DNA of 64,000 nucleotides, taken from assembly GCF_043789415.1 (NCBI RefSeq), contig NZ_JBDLLW010000001.1, forward strand, positions 930,001 to 994,000, written 5' to 3'. Shown here piece by piece: positions 34,605 to 44,068 of the stretch. Each line of letters opens with the position of its first letter. Position 1 is the stretch's first letter. The notes beneath the pieces are model-generated. The model was not told the origin of the DNA. It made no database searches and saw nothing but the letters and a program-made list of their open reading frames with translations. The DNA comes from Renibacterium sp043789415. Lineage in GTDB: Bacteria; Actinomycetota; Actinomycetes; Actinomycetales; Micrococcaceae. The translations under genes and the position numbers were made by a program.

Positions 34605-35507
34605 CTACTTGCCCTGTCCTACGACAAACTCCTTGAGCCAGCCACGCAGATCGGCACCGAGTTCGTCATTTTCGCAGCCCAGAGTGACAACTGCTTTGAG
34701 GTAGCTCAATTTGTCTCCGGTGTCGTAGCGACGTCCGGTGAAGACCACGCCGTACACCCCGGAGCCTTCGCCGTCGGCCGTCGCCAGGGTCTGAAGCGCA
34801 TCGGTGAGCTGGATTTCGTTGCCCCGGCCGGGCGCGGTGCTCTCCAGCACTTCAAAGACCCGCGGGTGCAAAACATAGCGGCCGATCACCGCAAGATTTG
34901 AAGGAGCATCTTCCACAGCCGGCTTTTCCACCAGTTCGCGGACCCGGACGAAATCCTCGCCGTCGATGGCTTCCATATCGACGCAGCCGTAAGCACTGAT
35001 CTTGGAAGGCTCTACTTCAATCAAAGCGACCACTGAGCCGCCAGTCTTTTCCTGCACTTCCAGCATGGTGCTGAGCAGTTCGTCACGCTCGTCAATCAGG
35101 TCATCACCGAGCAGCACCGCGAAGGGCTCATTGCCGACGTGGGTTTTGGCGCGCAGCACCGCGTGCCCCAGGCCTTTGGGATCGCCCTGACGGACGTAAT
35201 GAATTTCACCGAGGTCGGTGGCGTGCTGCACAGCCTCCAGGCGCTCTTCGTCGCCTTTCTCTTCCAGGAGACGTTCGATATTGGGCACCCGGTCGAAGTG
35301 GTCTTCCAGGGCACGCTTATTGCGGCCGGTAATCATCAGCACGTCTTCAAGGCCGGCGTCCACCGCTTCTTGAACCACGTACTGAATTGCTGGTTTATCG
35401 ACCACGGGGAGCATTTCCTTCGGCATGGCCTTAGTTGCGGGCAAAAATCTGGTCCCCAAACCTGCGGCCGGAATAACGGCCTTGCGGATTCTTTGCGCAT
35501 TTGTCAT
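34605..35507 (-). CDS. galU: UTP-glucose-1-phosphate uridylyltransferase
   Basis: 300 residues. The nucleotidyltransferase start AVIPAAGLGTRFLPATKAMPKEMLP is canonical GalU, as are the VDKPAIQYVVQEAVDAG block, FAVLLGDDLID (metal site), GCVDME and VEKPAVEDAPSNLAVIGRYVL. It makes UDP-glucose from UTP and glucose-1-phosphate, feeding wall polysaccharides and trehalose synthesis. It heads a minus-strand operon with rimJ and the sepX-like gene and is divergent from the cyclo-ligase gene (44-base gap). Confidence 0.96.
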   Translation of the reverse strand: MTNAQRIRKAVIPAAGLGTRFLPATKAMPKEMLPVVDKPAIQYVVQEAVDAGLEDVLMITGRNKRALEDHFDRVPNIERLLEEKGDEERLEAVQHATDLGEIHYVRQGDPKGLGHAVLRAKTHVGNEPFAVLLGDDLIDERDELLSTMLEVQEKTGGSVVALIEVEPSKISAYGCVDMEAIDGEDFVRVRELVEKPAVEDAPSNLAVIGRYVLHPRVFEVLESTAPGRGNEIQLTDALQTLATADGEGSGVYGVVFTGRRYDTGDKLSYLKAVVTLGCENDELGADLRGWLKEFVVGQGK

Positions 35508-35551
35508 TGTCTTAGATTACTGGAGAACTCTGTTTTAAAGGAGTTGGGAAA

Positions 35552-36187
35552 TTGGCGAAGGAAAAAACGTCACAACGAAGGCTTTTACGAGCCGCCCGCT
35601 CCTCATCTGCAGCTATTTCTAGTCAGGTTTCGGCTGAAGGATTGCGCACCACAGGCCTGGAGCTCTTCAATTCCCTAGAGCTCCCCGGTGCGCGTCAAGC
35701 GATTGCAGGGTATCTGCCGCTCGGTGACGAACCAGATGTCATCCCGCTGCTCACCGCCCTCGAACTCTCGAGCCGCACTATTTATCTGCCGGTGTGCGAA
35801 CCGGATTTCCAGCTGAGCTGGGTTTCCTGGCAGCCAGGCGTTCCGCTCCGGCGCAGCAGCTTCGCTCCCGTCTGGGAGCCGGTCGGCGAACCCCGGGGAA
35901 TCGAGGTGATGAACTCGGTGGGCTTGATCCTGCTGCCCGCCTTGGCCGTGGACAGCGGCGGAACCCGGATGGGACAAGGCGGGGGTTATTACGACAGGTT
36001 CCTCGGCTCGCTGCAAAACCTGGATTCTTCGACTGAGCGAAGGACGCCGGGCCTTGACCGGCCAGTCACAGCCGCGGTGGTTTATCCTCAGGAATTCATC
36101 TCGGAAGCTTCTCTGCCGAAAGAAGAGCACGATCAGGCGGTGGATTACGTCCTCACTCCGGAATTCTTCAGTCGTCTTGAGTGTTAG
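35552..36187 (+). CDS. 5-formyltetrahydrofolate cyclo-ligase
   Basis: 211 residues from TTG 35552, with AAAGGAG upstream. The ATP/Mg site GTRMGQGGGYYDRFLG is diagnostic, and R-x-x-I-A-G-Y-L-P (ARQAIAGYLPL) and FISEASLPKEEHDQAVDYVLTP are also typical. The enzyme turns 5-formyl-THF into 5,10-methenyl-THF with ATP, a folate salvage step. It is followed 54 bases on by the FmdB gene, as in mycobacteria (Rv0992c-Rv0991c). Confidence 0.93.
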   Translation: MAKEKTSQRRLLRAARSSSAAISSQVSAEGLRTTGLELFNSLELPGARQAIAGYLPLGDEPDVIPLLTALELSSRTIYLPVCEPDFQLSWVSWQPGVPLRRSSFAPVWEPVGEPRGIEVMNSVGLILLPALAVDSGGTRMGQGGGYYDRFLGSLQNLDSSTERRTPGLDRPVTAAVVYPQEFISEASLPKEEHDQAVDYVLTPEFFSRLEC

Positions 36188-36241
36188 AATCATCAGTCGA
36201 GACGTGAGCTAGTCTCGTTTAGCTGTCCGGAGGATCCAACG

Positions 36242-36508
36242 TTGCCAACCTATGCGTATGCCTGCAAAGACTGTGGGCACAATTTCGATATCCAGCAGTC
36301 GTTCAGCGATAGCTCCCTGACGGTCTGCCCTGAGTGTGGTGGGCAGCTTCGCAAGAAGTTCAACTCAGTGGGTATCTCTTTCAAGGGTTCGGGCTTCTAC
36401 AGCACCGATTCCCGTTCCGGCAGTTCGGCCAGCACTCCTGCGGCACCCGCCACAAGCCCCAGCGCGCCCGCTTCAGAAACCAAGACTTCCACTCCAGCGT
36501 CCAAGTAG
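36242..36508 (+). CDS. FmdB-family zinc ribbon protein
   Basis: 88 residues; the TTG start has GGAGG eight bases upstream. MPTYAYACKDCGHNFDIQQS and VCPECGGQLRKKFNSVGISFKGSGFYSTDS give the CxxC...CxxC zinc ribbon and the FKGSGFY motif of the FmdB family. The C-terminus is an Ala/Ser/Thr-rich low-complexity tail. The family is regulatory by name but of unknown biochemical role. It is co-oriented with the cyclo-ligase. Confidence 0.92.
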   Translation: MPTYAYACKDCGHNFDIQQSFSDSSLTVCPECGGQLRKKFNSVGISFKGSGFYSTDSRSGSSASTPAAPATSPSAPASETKTSTPASK

Positions 36509-36654
36509 TTCCCGCGGCACCATTCCCCATGGCGGAATGAATCGTCCTGCACCGCGGAGTGAAACTCAATATCTCTGTGCATGATTTCTGCACATCCAGG
36601 TTCGAATTGCCTTTTTAGCTGATTCGGCGCTAGCTCTCGATCTAATCTCAGCAG

Positions 36655-37329
36655 ATGAAATTCAGTCGCCCTGCTGCACTGCCTTTGCTGATCAAAACAC
36701 TTCGTCTACTCCGCAGACGACGCCGACTCATCTCGGCATTGCTTTTCTGCACGGCCGCGGCGATCGCGGTGAGCGAACTCACCCCGGTCAGTCCGCTCAC
36801 CGAACTGGTTCTGACGGTGAACCAGGATCTGCCCAGCGGAACAGTACTGAAATCGGAGCAACTCACAGAAGTCAGGCTACCTCCTGAGGCGGTGCCGGAT
36901 TCGGCGTTCAACCGGGTGGAACAAGCTAGTGGTGGTCAGCTGACTGCCCCGGTCAGACGGGGTCAGGTTCTCACCGATGCCTCACTAGTGGGGGAAAAGC
37001 TCTTAGTCGGCGCCCCACCGGGTAATGTGGCCGTTCCACTGCGCGTCTCGGATCCTTCGACGACCCGCTGGTTGGCACCGGGCCAACTCGTCAATGTGCT
37101 GCTGAGCCCTCAAGACGCGAGCGGCGGCTACCAGCGCGGCCAGTTGCTGGCCCAAGCGATTCCAGTGCTCTGGATTCCAGCCAAGGCTGATGCCCCGTCG
37201 ACTCTTTTAACGAATAAGGACGATTCCACCGACGGCCTGGTACTAGTCAGCGCGACAGCCCAGCAAAGCACAGCCCTTGCCACTGCCGCCAGCCGCGGCA
37301 AGGTCTCCCTGGTTCTGGTCACCGGCTAG
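36655..37329 (+). CDS. SAF-domain membrane protein (CpaB/RcpC-like)
   Basis: 224 residues with a basic N-terminus (RLLRRRRRL), one helix (LISALLFCTAAAIAVSEL) and a SAF domain: VLTVNQDLPSGTVLKSEQLT, ASGGQLTAPVRRGQVLTDASLVG. CpaB/RcpC proteins assemble Flp pilus secretion channels, but in actinobacteria a single SAF protein occurs downstream of the FmdB gene without any pilus genes, as here. Function unknown. It is convergent with the large helicase-like gene. Confidence 0.8.
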   Translation: MKFSRPAALPLLIKTLRLLRRRRRLISALLFCTAAAIAVSELTPVSPLTELVLTVNQDLPSGTVLKSEQLTEVRLPPEAVPDSAFNRVEQASGGQLTAPVRRGQVLTDASLVGEKLLVGAPPGNVAVPLRVSDPSTTRWLAPGQLVNVLLSPQDASGGYQRGQLLAQAIPVLWIPAKADAPSTLLTNKDDSTDGLVLVSATAQQSTALATAASRGKVSLVLVTG

Positions 37330-37354
37330 AGTGCTCCGCTGAGCTCCGCACAGC

Positions 37355-40300
37355 CTAGCCCCAGTGGGGAGGTTTCTGTTCGCGAAGCCAAGCGTCATGA
37401 TCAGAGTTTTCTCGGTCTCCCCAGCTCTGCGGCTCGTCCTCTGCCGCTCGCAGCGGAATCACCGGAGTACTCGGGGTGACCACTGCTTTGGCTGCGGTCT
37501 TGGCGCCTTTTCCGGCGTCCGCAGAACTGAGCGGCTGTTCCGGGCCCGCGGTGACTGAGATCTCCGGTGCGAAGGGATCCGAGGACGAGGGTCCGAGGGT
37601 CTCTCCGGTTTTACCGTGCAGGGAAGGAAAGTCTCCGGTGCTCAACGAGGGCTCCAAACCGAGATAACCGCCGATTCGATCAGCGCAACTGGAAGGGTCA
37701 GTAAATACCTCAATGGTCCACAACGGCATATACCGCCAGCCACGTCGTTCCAAGAGTTGCGGGCGCAGCCTGCTGCGCTCCCGAACGCTCATCCGCCGGT
37801 AGCTGGCAGAGCCGTCTGATTCCACCGCCACCGGAGTCGGAATCTCCTCATCGGGCAAGCCGAGATAACGCAAGGGGTCAGCAGCCGCGACGATATCTAT
37901 CACGCCGTCATAGTTGTACCAGACCCGGGCATCCCGGGCCCGCAGGCGATCCGCCAGATCCGCTACCAAGGGATCCTCTTCGAGGGTCCGTTCGGCGGCT
38001 GCACCACGAGAGACCGGGTTGTGCAGGGACGCCTTGCCCCCGAGCTCTCGCTCCAGCAGCTGATAAAAGTCTTGAGCACCATGATTGAGCTTGCCGGTGT
38101 CCAGGTCTTCGGGCCTGAAGCAACTCAGAACGATCAACTGCTCCCTGGCCCGAGTCATTGCGAGCGCAAACTTGCCCCGCCCACCGCTTGCCGAAAGCGA
38201 GCCGAAATGATGCAAAGCCCGCCCGTGTGGCGTTCTGCCGAAGCCCAGGGAGAAAATAATCCGATCTCGGCTCAGTCCAGCGGCGCGGTCAAGGTGCGCC
38301 ACCCTGAAAGGCTCGGTACCAGCACTGAAGAAGTCTTGAAGTTCGGGATGATTGGCCACATTGATCCGGATCGCCTCAGCCACTCGTGCAGCGTGACGCG
38401 CGCTCGCAGTGATCACCGCGAGCGAGGACCTCGGGTGCGTCCGAGCGCTCTCGAACACCAGATCGACCACGCGATTCACCTCGGCCGCCACGGACTCGAC
38501 TCCAGATCCATCGCTGCCCGGCAGCCCAGTGCCGTCGGCGAGATACTCCACCTGAACCGCCCGATCCAGGCCGGTAACCGCCTTGCCATCGGGCAGGAAC
38601 TGCAGCGCCCCTTCGTAGAAGTCCTGGCTCAGCTGACGGCTCAACTCTTCATCGATGCTGCGGTAATTACGTTTCAGGTGCAGCGTCGGCCTGATCTTAC
38701 GCAAGGCGGCAAAGGCACTCAGTTCTGGAGAATCCGCTTTCCCCTCCCCCTCGGCGACTTCGCTCACGGCAACCGTGAACGGCACCGGAGCTGGCAGATT
38801 ATCGTCGCCGAAGGCCACCACCTGCTTAGCCCGGGCGATCGCGGGCAGCGCAGCCTGCAAGGAAATCGACTCAGCGTCCAGCAGCACCACGGTGTCGAAA
38901 CGCATCTGCTCAGGCAGTGCCGTGGGTGCGATATGCGGGCTGGCCGTCCAGACCGGCACCAGCAGATCCAGTAGGTCAATGGCGTGGGTGCTCAACAGAT
39001 CGAGGCTGATCCGACCGTCCTTGAGCATATTCTTCAAGAATTCGCTGGAGCGATTGGGCGAGGAAACCGCTTCACGCCACTTCGAAGCGAGTTTCCAACG
39101 CAACCGCGACGCCCCGGAGACGATATGCGCTTGATCTGCCAGCCGATATTCAGCTTCGAGTTTTCGCAGGCTCTCGCCGTCGGACATCGCCAGGTAATCA
39201 TCGCCGCTGATCATCGCTTCAAGCGCGGATTGCCACCAGGCGAGTTCCAGTTCCGCCCGAGTCTGTGCAGGGGCTACTTCACGGGCCGCCAGATCGTCCA
39301 GCAAATCACCCAGCCCGTGTTCCCGCATGTTCTCTTCCAGCAGGGTTCGCTCAGGTAAATTCTCCAGAGTCTGCCGATCATCGGCCAGAGCGGCCAATCG
39401 TGCCACCAGTTCACGGTGATCAGTGGTTTCCAATGCCCCGCCCTGCGCGGTACGTTCTAGAACCGCATCCAGCTTGAGCAATTCAGCCATCAGTTCCTGG
39501 TAGCGGTTCCGCAGCTCAGCGAGCCCCGAGGGAACCGCTGGGTGCCGCTGACTCGTGGTGACCTCCGCCCACTTTTCTCGTTGTTCCTGCACCAACAACA
39601 AGGAAGTATGCAGATCATCGATATGCACCCCTGGTCGAACATACTCTTTGGCCACTCTGCGCAACCGAGAACGCTGCATCGAAGGCATCTCGAGATCACG
39701 ATCCCGCCGCCAGGTCGCGGTGGCAGTGGCCGAAATCAGATCCGTCACCGGGCGATCGAAGATGTCGGGCATGAATTTGTCCAGGCTTTCCCGGACGGCG
39801 ACCAGCAGATTCAGCTGCTCGCCCCACTGCGCGAAGCTGCTGCCGTGGGTGATCTGGGCGTATTCGGCGACTTCATCCATCTTCTGCGCGAAAGCGGGTA
39901 CATCTTTGAGCAATGAGACCGCGAGCGCATGGGCTTCTTCGGTTTCTTTGCGGGTCACCAGCCGCGCTCCGTACCAGGCGCTGTCCGTTGAGGATTTGCT
40001 GAAACTGCCCAGTTCAGCAGCCCGGCGTAGGCGACCGCCTAGTTCTGCGCGATCCTTGATGGCATCCAGCACACTGCGTTTGAGCCGCACTGTGGTGGCC
40101 GGAGCCGGATGAATAGAGGTCAGCTCGGCGAGTGATTGCATGGCTTGATACGGCGAGCATCCCCAGCGCTGACGCACATTATGCAAGGAAGCCACATGGT
40201 CGAGCAGCTGATGACGGTGTGTGGTCAACGTGGAGTGCAGGTTCTCCAGTCGCGGCTCAGCCGACTTCTCATTACGCACAATGGCGCGCACCAATTGAGC

Positions 40301-41545
40301 TTTCAGTTGATGTGCCCCGGTCTGGGCGCTCAACTGCAGCAACATGCTATCCAGCGACAGGCCCGCGAAGCGCTGCGCCAATTCGTTGAGCGCGGCACGG
40401 CGTTCGCTCACCACCAGCACGTTCTTTCCGTCATAGACCAGGGTGGCAATGGCGTTCATGGCGGTCTGCGTCTGGCCGGTTCCGGGCGGCGCAGCGACCA
40501 CAAGGGATTCCCCGGCCCGAATGGCGTCAAGAACCAACTGCTGCTCGGCGTCGGCGTCGAGCACCAGGAATTCCTGGCGCGGATCTCGTTCATCCAAGGG
40601 CTCGAAGCGCTGCGGGTCCACCGGCTCCGGAGCCTCCACTGGAAGATCGCTCTCCACGGCTTTCCAGAGCTCAGCGACCAGGCCCTCGGCAGCCCGGAGC
40701 GCAGGATCGGCCAGGTTCTCTGCTAAATCGGCGAAACTGCCAACCAATAGCTGATGATCCACTGTCACCCCGGGGATGGTGGTGGTGAGCACGCGGAGAT
40801 GTTCCAGCACCGGCGCGGGTTCAAAGCGCGCCGTGTTGTAAGCCAGCCTGGCGACGGCCTGCGGGTCAAAGGAAATTCCGTACTGACTTTGCAGCACCCT
40901 GACCAGGGCGGGGTTGAGCTTGGCTTGGCCGGTGAGCTGCAGCTCGTAGTCGTCCTGCCCGGGACGAGCGCTGAGCGCGATTGAACTGAGCATCACCGGA
41001 GCGCTGAGCTGCCGGTGGGTTCCCGCAGCGGAGGTCCCCCAGCTGACGGTACCCGCTGCCAGATAGCCGACGTCGAGACCACGATCCGAGTTGAGTTCCT
41101 GAATCTTGGCCCGCAACAACCTGGTGGATTGCATCGCGCGGTTGAGCTGGACGGTTTCTCGGATCAGGGTGGAGAGCCTGGTCTTGCGGCCAGCCAGCAA
41201 CTGAGCCAGGCCTGAGGGATGCGCATGGGTCAAATCGACGGCGCCGATTCCGGCGGGGTTGAAGGCGAGCAGGGTATTGCTCTCCGCAGAAGGCTGCAGT
41301 CCGTCGAGCCAGGCATTCAATTGCTCTGAGCTCTCGGGCTGACTCGCTTTCTCGGACACTTTGGCCTTCTTTTCTGCCTTGTTTTTCGCGCTCTCTGATT
41401 TGCCCGGCTTTCGGGCAGCCTTGCTCTCGCTCACGGTGGGTTCTTGCTGTGCATCCCTCGTCGTCTCAGGCACCTCGGCGCGCACGGCATCGTTCGTTGA
41501 AGGGCTCTGCCGCGTGGAACGCTGCAATCTCGACCATACCGCCAT
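37355..41545 (-). CDS. Large helicase-like protein (DUF4011/SF1 type) with degenerate Walker motifs
   Basis: 1396 residues: a Lys/Glu-rich N-terminus, a DUF4011-like region (about 80-330) and an SF1/UPF1-type helicase core. The Walker A position reads PPGTGQTQT (about 353-361), with Gln358 where the catalytic Lys should be. The Walker B segment reads VVLLDAES instead of DEAS, and the GD-xx-QLPP motif reads FGDDNLPAP. Later motifs remain: RNYRS (a motif IV-like Arg) and AMTRAREQLIVL (motif VI). The C-terminus (WYNYDGVIDIVAAADP, RRMSVRERSRLRPQLLERRGW) resembles a Vsr/REase-like nuclease fold of such proteins. If the Lys loss is real, ATP hydrolysis is doubtful. Possibly a defence or DNA-repair protein; no partner gene is adjacent. 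Confidence 0.75.
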   Translation of the reverse strand: MAVWSRLQRSTRQSPSTNDAVRAEVPETTRDAQQEPTVSESKAARKPGKSESAKNKAEKKAKVSEKASQPESSEQLNAWLDGLQPSAESNTLLAFNPAGIGAVDLTHAHPSGLAQLLAGRKTRLSTLIRETVQLNRAMQSTRLLRAKIQELNSDRGLDVGYLAAGTVSWGTSAAGTHRQLSAPVMLSSIALSARPGQDDYELQLTGQAKLNPALVRVLQSQYGISFDPQAVARLAYNTARFEPAPVLEHLRVLTTTIPGVTVDHQLLVGSFADLAENLADPALRAAEGLVAELWKAVESDLPVEAPEPVDPQRFEPLDERDPRQEFLVLDADAEQQLVLDAIRAGESLVVAAPPGTGQTQTAMNAIATLVYDGKNVLVVSERRAALNELAQRFAGLSLDSMLLQLSAQTGAHQLKAQLVRAIVRNEKSAEPRLENLHSTLTTHRHQLLDHVASLHNVRQRWGCSPYQAMQSLAELTSIHPAPATTVRLKRSVLDAIKDRAELGGRLRRAAELGSFSKSSTDSAWYGARLVTRKETEEAHALAVSLLKDVPAFAQKMDEVAEYAQITHGSSFAQWGEQLNLLVAVRESLDKFMPDIFDRPVTDLISATATATWRRDRDLEMPSMQRSRLRRVAKEYVRPGVHIDDLHTSLLLVQEQREKWAEVTTSQRHPAVPSGLAELRNRYQELMAELLKLDAVLERTAQGGALETTDHRELVARLAALADDRQTLENLPERTLLEENMREHGLGDLLDDLAAREVAPAQTRAELELAWWQSALEAMISGDDYLAMSDGESLRKLEAEYRLADQAHIVSGASRLRWKLASKWREAVSSPNRSSEFLKNMLKDGRISLDLLSTHAIDLLDLLVPVWTASPHIAPTALPEQMRFDTVVLLDAESISLQAALPAIARAKQVVAFGDDNLPAPVPFTVAVSEVAEGEGKADSPELSAFAALRKIRPTLHLKRNYRSIDEELSRQLSQDFYEGALQFLPDGKAVTGLDRAVQVEYLADGTGLPGSDGSGVESVAAEVNRVVDLVFESARTHPRSSLAVITASARHAARVAEAIRINVANHPELQDFFSAGTEPFRVAHLDRAAGLSRDRIIFSLGFGRTPHGRALHHFGSLSASGGRGKFALAMTRAREQLIVLSCFRPEDLDTGKLNHGAQDFYQLLERELGGKASLHNPVSRGAAAERTLEEDPLVADLADRLRARDARVWYNYDGVIDIVAAADPLRYLGLPDEEIPTPVAVESDGSASYRRMSVRERSRLRPQLLERRGWRYMPLWTIEVFTDPSSCADRIGGYLGLEPSLSTGDFPSLHGKTGETLGPSSSDPFAPEISVTAGPEQPLSSADAGKGAKTAAKAVVTPSTPVIPLRAAEDEPQSWGDRENSDHDAWLREQKPPHWG

Positions 41546-41647
41546 GTTTTCGAGGCTATCTCGCTTAGTTCACGATACCCGGTGCGGCACACTGAAGGAG
41601 GCGAAAATCATTGTCTATGACTTCGCTGAACGGCTGGAAAGCCATTC

Positions 41648-43255
41648 TCACTCCCATTCAATGGTTCCCGGCGGCTTGCTCGTGACGTCCAGCACCACCC
41701 GGTTGACGCCGTCCACCTCATTGGTGATCCGGTTGGAGATCCGGGCCAGCAGATCGTAGGGCAGCCTGGACCAGTCAGCGGTCATCGCATCTTCGCTGGA
41801 CACTGGACGCAGCACAATGGGATGCCCGTAAGTGCGCCCGTCCCCTTGCACTCCCACGCTGCGGACGTCGGCCAGCAGCACAACCGGCATCTGCCACACC
41901 TCGCTGTCCAGTCCGGCTGCGGTGAGCTCGGCGCGGGCGATGGCATCGGCTTTTCTGAGCAGTTCGAGCCGTTCAGCGGTGATCTCTCCGACGATCCGGA
42001 TGCCGAGACCTGGGCCGGGGAAGGGCTGCCGTCCGACGATTTCCGCGGGGAGGCCGAGCTGAGCGCCCACCGCACGGACCTCGTCCTTGAAGAGCGCCCG
42101 CAGCGGCTCAACCAGTTCGAATTGCAGGTCTTCCGGCAGGCCTCCCACATTGTGATGGCTCTTGATATTGGCAGCGCCTTCGCCGCCGCCCGACTCCACG
42201 ACGTCGGGGTAAAGCGTGCCCTGCACCAGGAATTTGATCTGCTCGCCTTCGCTGCCAGCTTGTTCGATGAGCACCTTTTCGGCCTCTTCGAAGGCTCGGA
42301 TGAACTCACGACCGATGATCTTGCGCTTGGTCTCCGGGTCGGAGACCCCTTCCAGCGCTCCCAAGAAACGCTCTGCTTCGCGGGCGACATAGAGTTTGAC
42401 GCCGGTCGCGGCGACGAAGTCCCGCTCTACCTGTTCCGCTTCGCCCTCGCGGAGCAAGCCGTGGTCAACGAAGACGCACGTCAACTGATCACCCACGGCG
42501 CGCTGCACCAAGGCTGCGGCTACCGCTGAGTCGACGCCGCCGGAGAGTCCGCAGATCACCTTGCCATTGCCGACTTGCTGCTGGATCCGGGCGACCTGCT
42601 CCTCGATGACGTTGCCCGTGGTCCAGTTCGGCTCGAGCTTGGCCTCGTTGAACAGGAAGTTCTCCAAGACCTTCTGACCGAAGGCCGAGTGCTTGACTTC
42701 AGGATGCCACTGCACCCCGAAGAGACATTTCTCGGAATTCGCGAAAGCGGCGACCGGGGCTCCCGCGGTGCTGGCGAGCACTTCAAAGCCTTCGGGAGCC
42801 TGCTGCACCGAATCTCCGTGGCTCATCCAGACGTTCTGCTGCTCCGGGATGTCGCTCAAAATGGAACGGCTCGCTCCGGTGCTGGTGGCATCGGTGGCAC
42901 CGTATTCGCGCAGTCCGGTCTGCGCCACGGTTCCCCCCAGCGCGCGGGCCATCGCTTGGAATCCGTAACAGATACCGAAGACCGGGACACCCGCTTCGAA
43001 GAGGTCGGCTCCCACTGACGGAGCACCTTCGGCATAGACGCTCGAAGGCCCACCGGAGAGAATGATCGCGGCCGGATTCTTGGCCAGCAGCGCTTCGGTG
43101 CTCAGGGTGTGCGGCACGATTTCGGAGTACACCTTGGCTTCACGCACTCTACGGGCGATCAGCTGAGCATATTGTGCACCATAATCCACCACAAGAACGG
43201 GGCGGTGTGCGGTCTGGGGCTCTGCGGGCGAGGCGGTCGCCGGAGTCGTAGTCAC
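41648..43255 (-). CDS. guaA: GMP synthase (glutamine-hydrolysing)
   Basis: 535 residues, GTG start. The class I amidotransferase domain has the nucleophile Cys in PVFGICYGFQAMA and the His-Glu in GVQWHPEVKHS. The ATP pyrophosphatase P-loop is ICGLSGGVDSAVAAAL, and the C-terminal dimerisation domain has FPGPGLGIRIVGEI and the end SKPPGTIEWE. It converts XMP to GMP. guaB and guaB3 lie about 11 kb away on the same strand, so the purine genes are clustered but not in one operon. Confidence 0.96.
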   Translation of the reverse strand: MTTTPATASPAEPQTAHRPVLVVDYGAQYAQLIARRVREAKVYSEIVPHTLSTEALLAKNPAAIILSGGPSSVYAEGAPSVGADLFEAGVPVFGICYGFQAMARALGGTVAQTGLREYGATDATSTGASRSILSDIPEQQNVWMSHGDSVQQAPEGFEVLASTAGAPVAAFANSEKCLFGVQWHPEVKHSAFGQKVLENFLFNEAKLEPNWTTGNVIEEQVARIQQQVGNGKVICGLSGGVDSAVAAALVQRAVGDQLTCVFVDHGLLREGEAEQVERDFVAATGVKLYVAREAERFLGALEGVSDPETKRKIIGREFIRAFEEAEKVLIEQAGSEGEQIKFLVQGTLYPDVVESGGGEGAANIKSHHNVGGLPEDLQFELVEPLRALFKDEVRAVGAQLGLPAEIVGRQPFPGPGLGIRIVGEITAERLELLRKADAIARAELTAAGLDSEVWQMPVVLLADVRSVGVQGDGRTYGHPIVLRPVSSEDAMTADWSRLPYDLLARISNRITNEVDGVNRVVLDVTSKPPGTIEWE

Positions 43256-43408
43256 CAGTCAATCTTACCCAAATCTAGATAGCTGGATATCTAGATCGCT
43301 AGCCATCCCCTCAAAGATTGACCGAGCACTGCCCTCGGTCCCGGGTGCTCGCAACACCGTTGCGGGCTTGAAACCACCTCAAGGCTAGGAGACTGGGAGG
43401 CCAGACGT

Positions 43409-43567
43409 TCAGCTGCACCGTGATCCGGCATGGCGGAATCCGAGCTGGTTGATCTCAGCCGACACCGCGTCGAGGGAGAGCCCGAGCACGCCGGCGATCG
43501 CCGCGAGGGAGCTGAGATCCTGGCTCTGTCGCGCTAAGTAGCCCGTGGCGCGGCAAGCAATTCGCAA
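43409..43567 (-). CDS. Possible small helix-turn-helix protein or gene remnant
   Basis: A 52-codon frame from TTG 43567 to TGA 43411-43409 encodes LARQSQDLSSLAAIAGVLGL-SLDAVSAEINQLGF, helical and DNA-binding-like. There is no clear ribosome site and no longer in-frame extension, so it may be a fragment of a regulator. It lies in the 336-base gap between guaA and the DUF3817 gene; nothing else is visible there. Confidence 0.3.
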   Translation of the reverse strand: MRIACRATGYLARQSQDLSSLAAIAGVLGLSLDAVSAEINQLGFRHAGSRCS

Positions 43568-43591
43568 CGTCTCGGAACTCGGTAGCGTTTA

Positions 43592-44068
43592 TCAGTAGCG
43601 TTTAGTGGCTTGCGGATTGGCTTCCAGCTCAGCCAGGGTCTGCGTGTGGATCCCTCGCTCCACGAAGAAGGAGAGGAACGGCACCACCCCGCCCAGGGCG
43701 ATCAGGATGAACTTACCGAAAGGCCAGCGCATCAGAGACCACAGTCGGAAATCAGAAATCAGGTAGACGACGTACATCCAGCCGTGCACGATCAGCACTG
43801 CAGTGGAGAGGTTGAAACCGCCGGTCACCGAAAAAGAGCCGTCCTGAGCCACCGAGGCGAAGCCGAAGCCATGGGAAGCGCCCGTTGTGGCATCGGTGCC
43901 GCCCACCATGAGCACTGATTGGAACCCGTAACGGATCACCAACTCGGCGGTCAGCAGCAGCAAAAGCACGCCAGTGGTGTAGGCGAAGACCTTGTAGAAG
44001 CCCAGGGCGGAGCGAATCTGGGCGACAGTGCCGCCGAATCGCCGCTTTCCGGCACTGCTTGAACTCAC
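43592..44068 (-). CDS. DUF3817 membrane protein
   Basis: 158 residues, GTG start overlapping the SURF1 stop by four bases. Three or four helices with the family block ALGFYKVFAYTTGVLLLLLTAELV, VHGWMYVVYLISDFRLW and WPFGKFILIALGGVVPFLSFFVE. An insert (VMVGGTDATTGASHGFGFASV) separates the first two helices. Function unknown, but it lies next to guaA and SURF1 in many actinobacteria (from memory). Confidence 0.88.
   Translation of the reverse strand: MSSSSAGKRRFGGTVAQIRSALGFYKVFAYTTGVLLLLLTAELVIRYGFQSVLMVGGTDATTGASHGFGFASVAQDGSFSVTGGFNLSTAVLIVHGWMYVVYLISDFRLWSLMRWPFGKFILIALGGVVPFLSFFVERGIHTQTLAELEANPQATKRY

Noticed and set aside
38021..38974. A 317-residue plus-strand frame opposite the helicase-like gene
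   Set aside because: It has an antisense composition pattern and no domain; the minus-strand gene is clearly coding.
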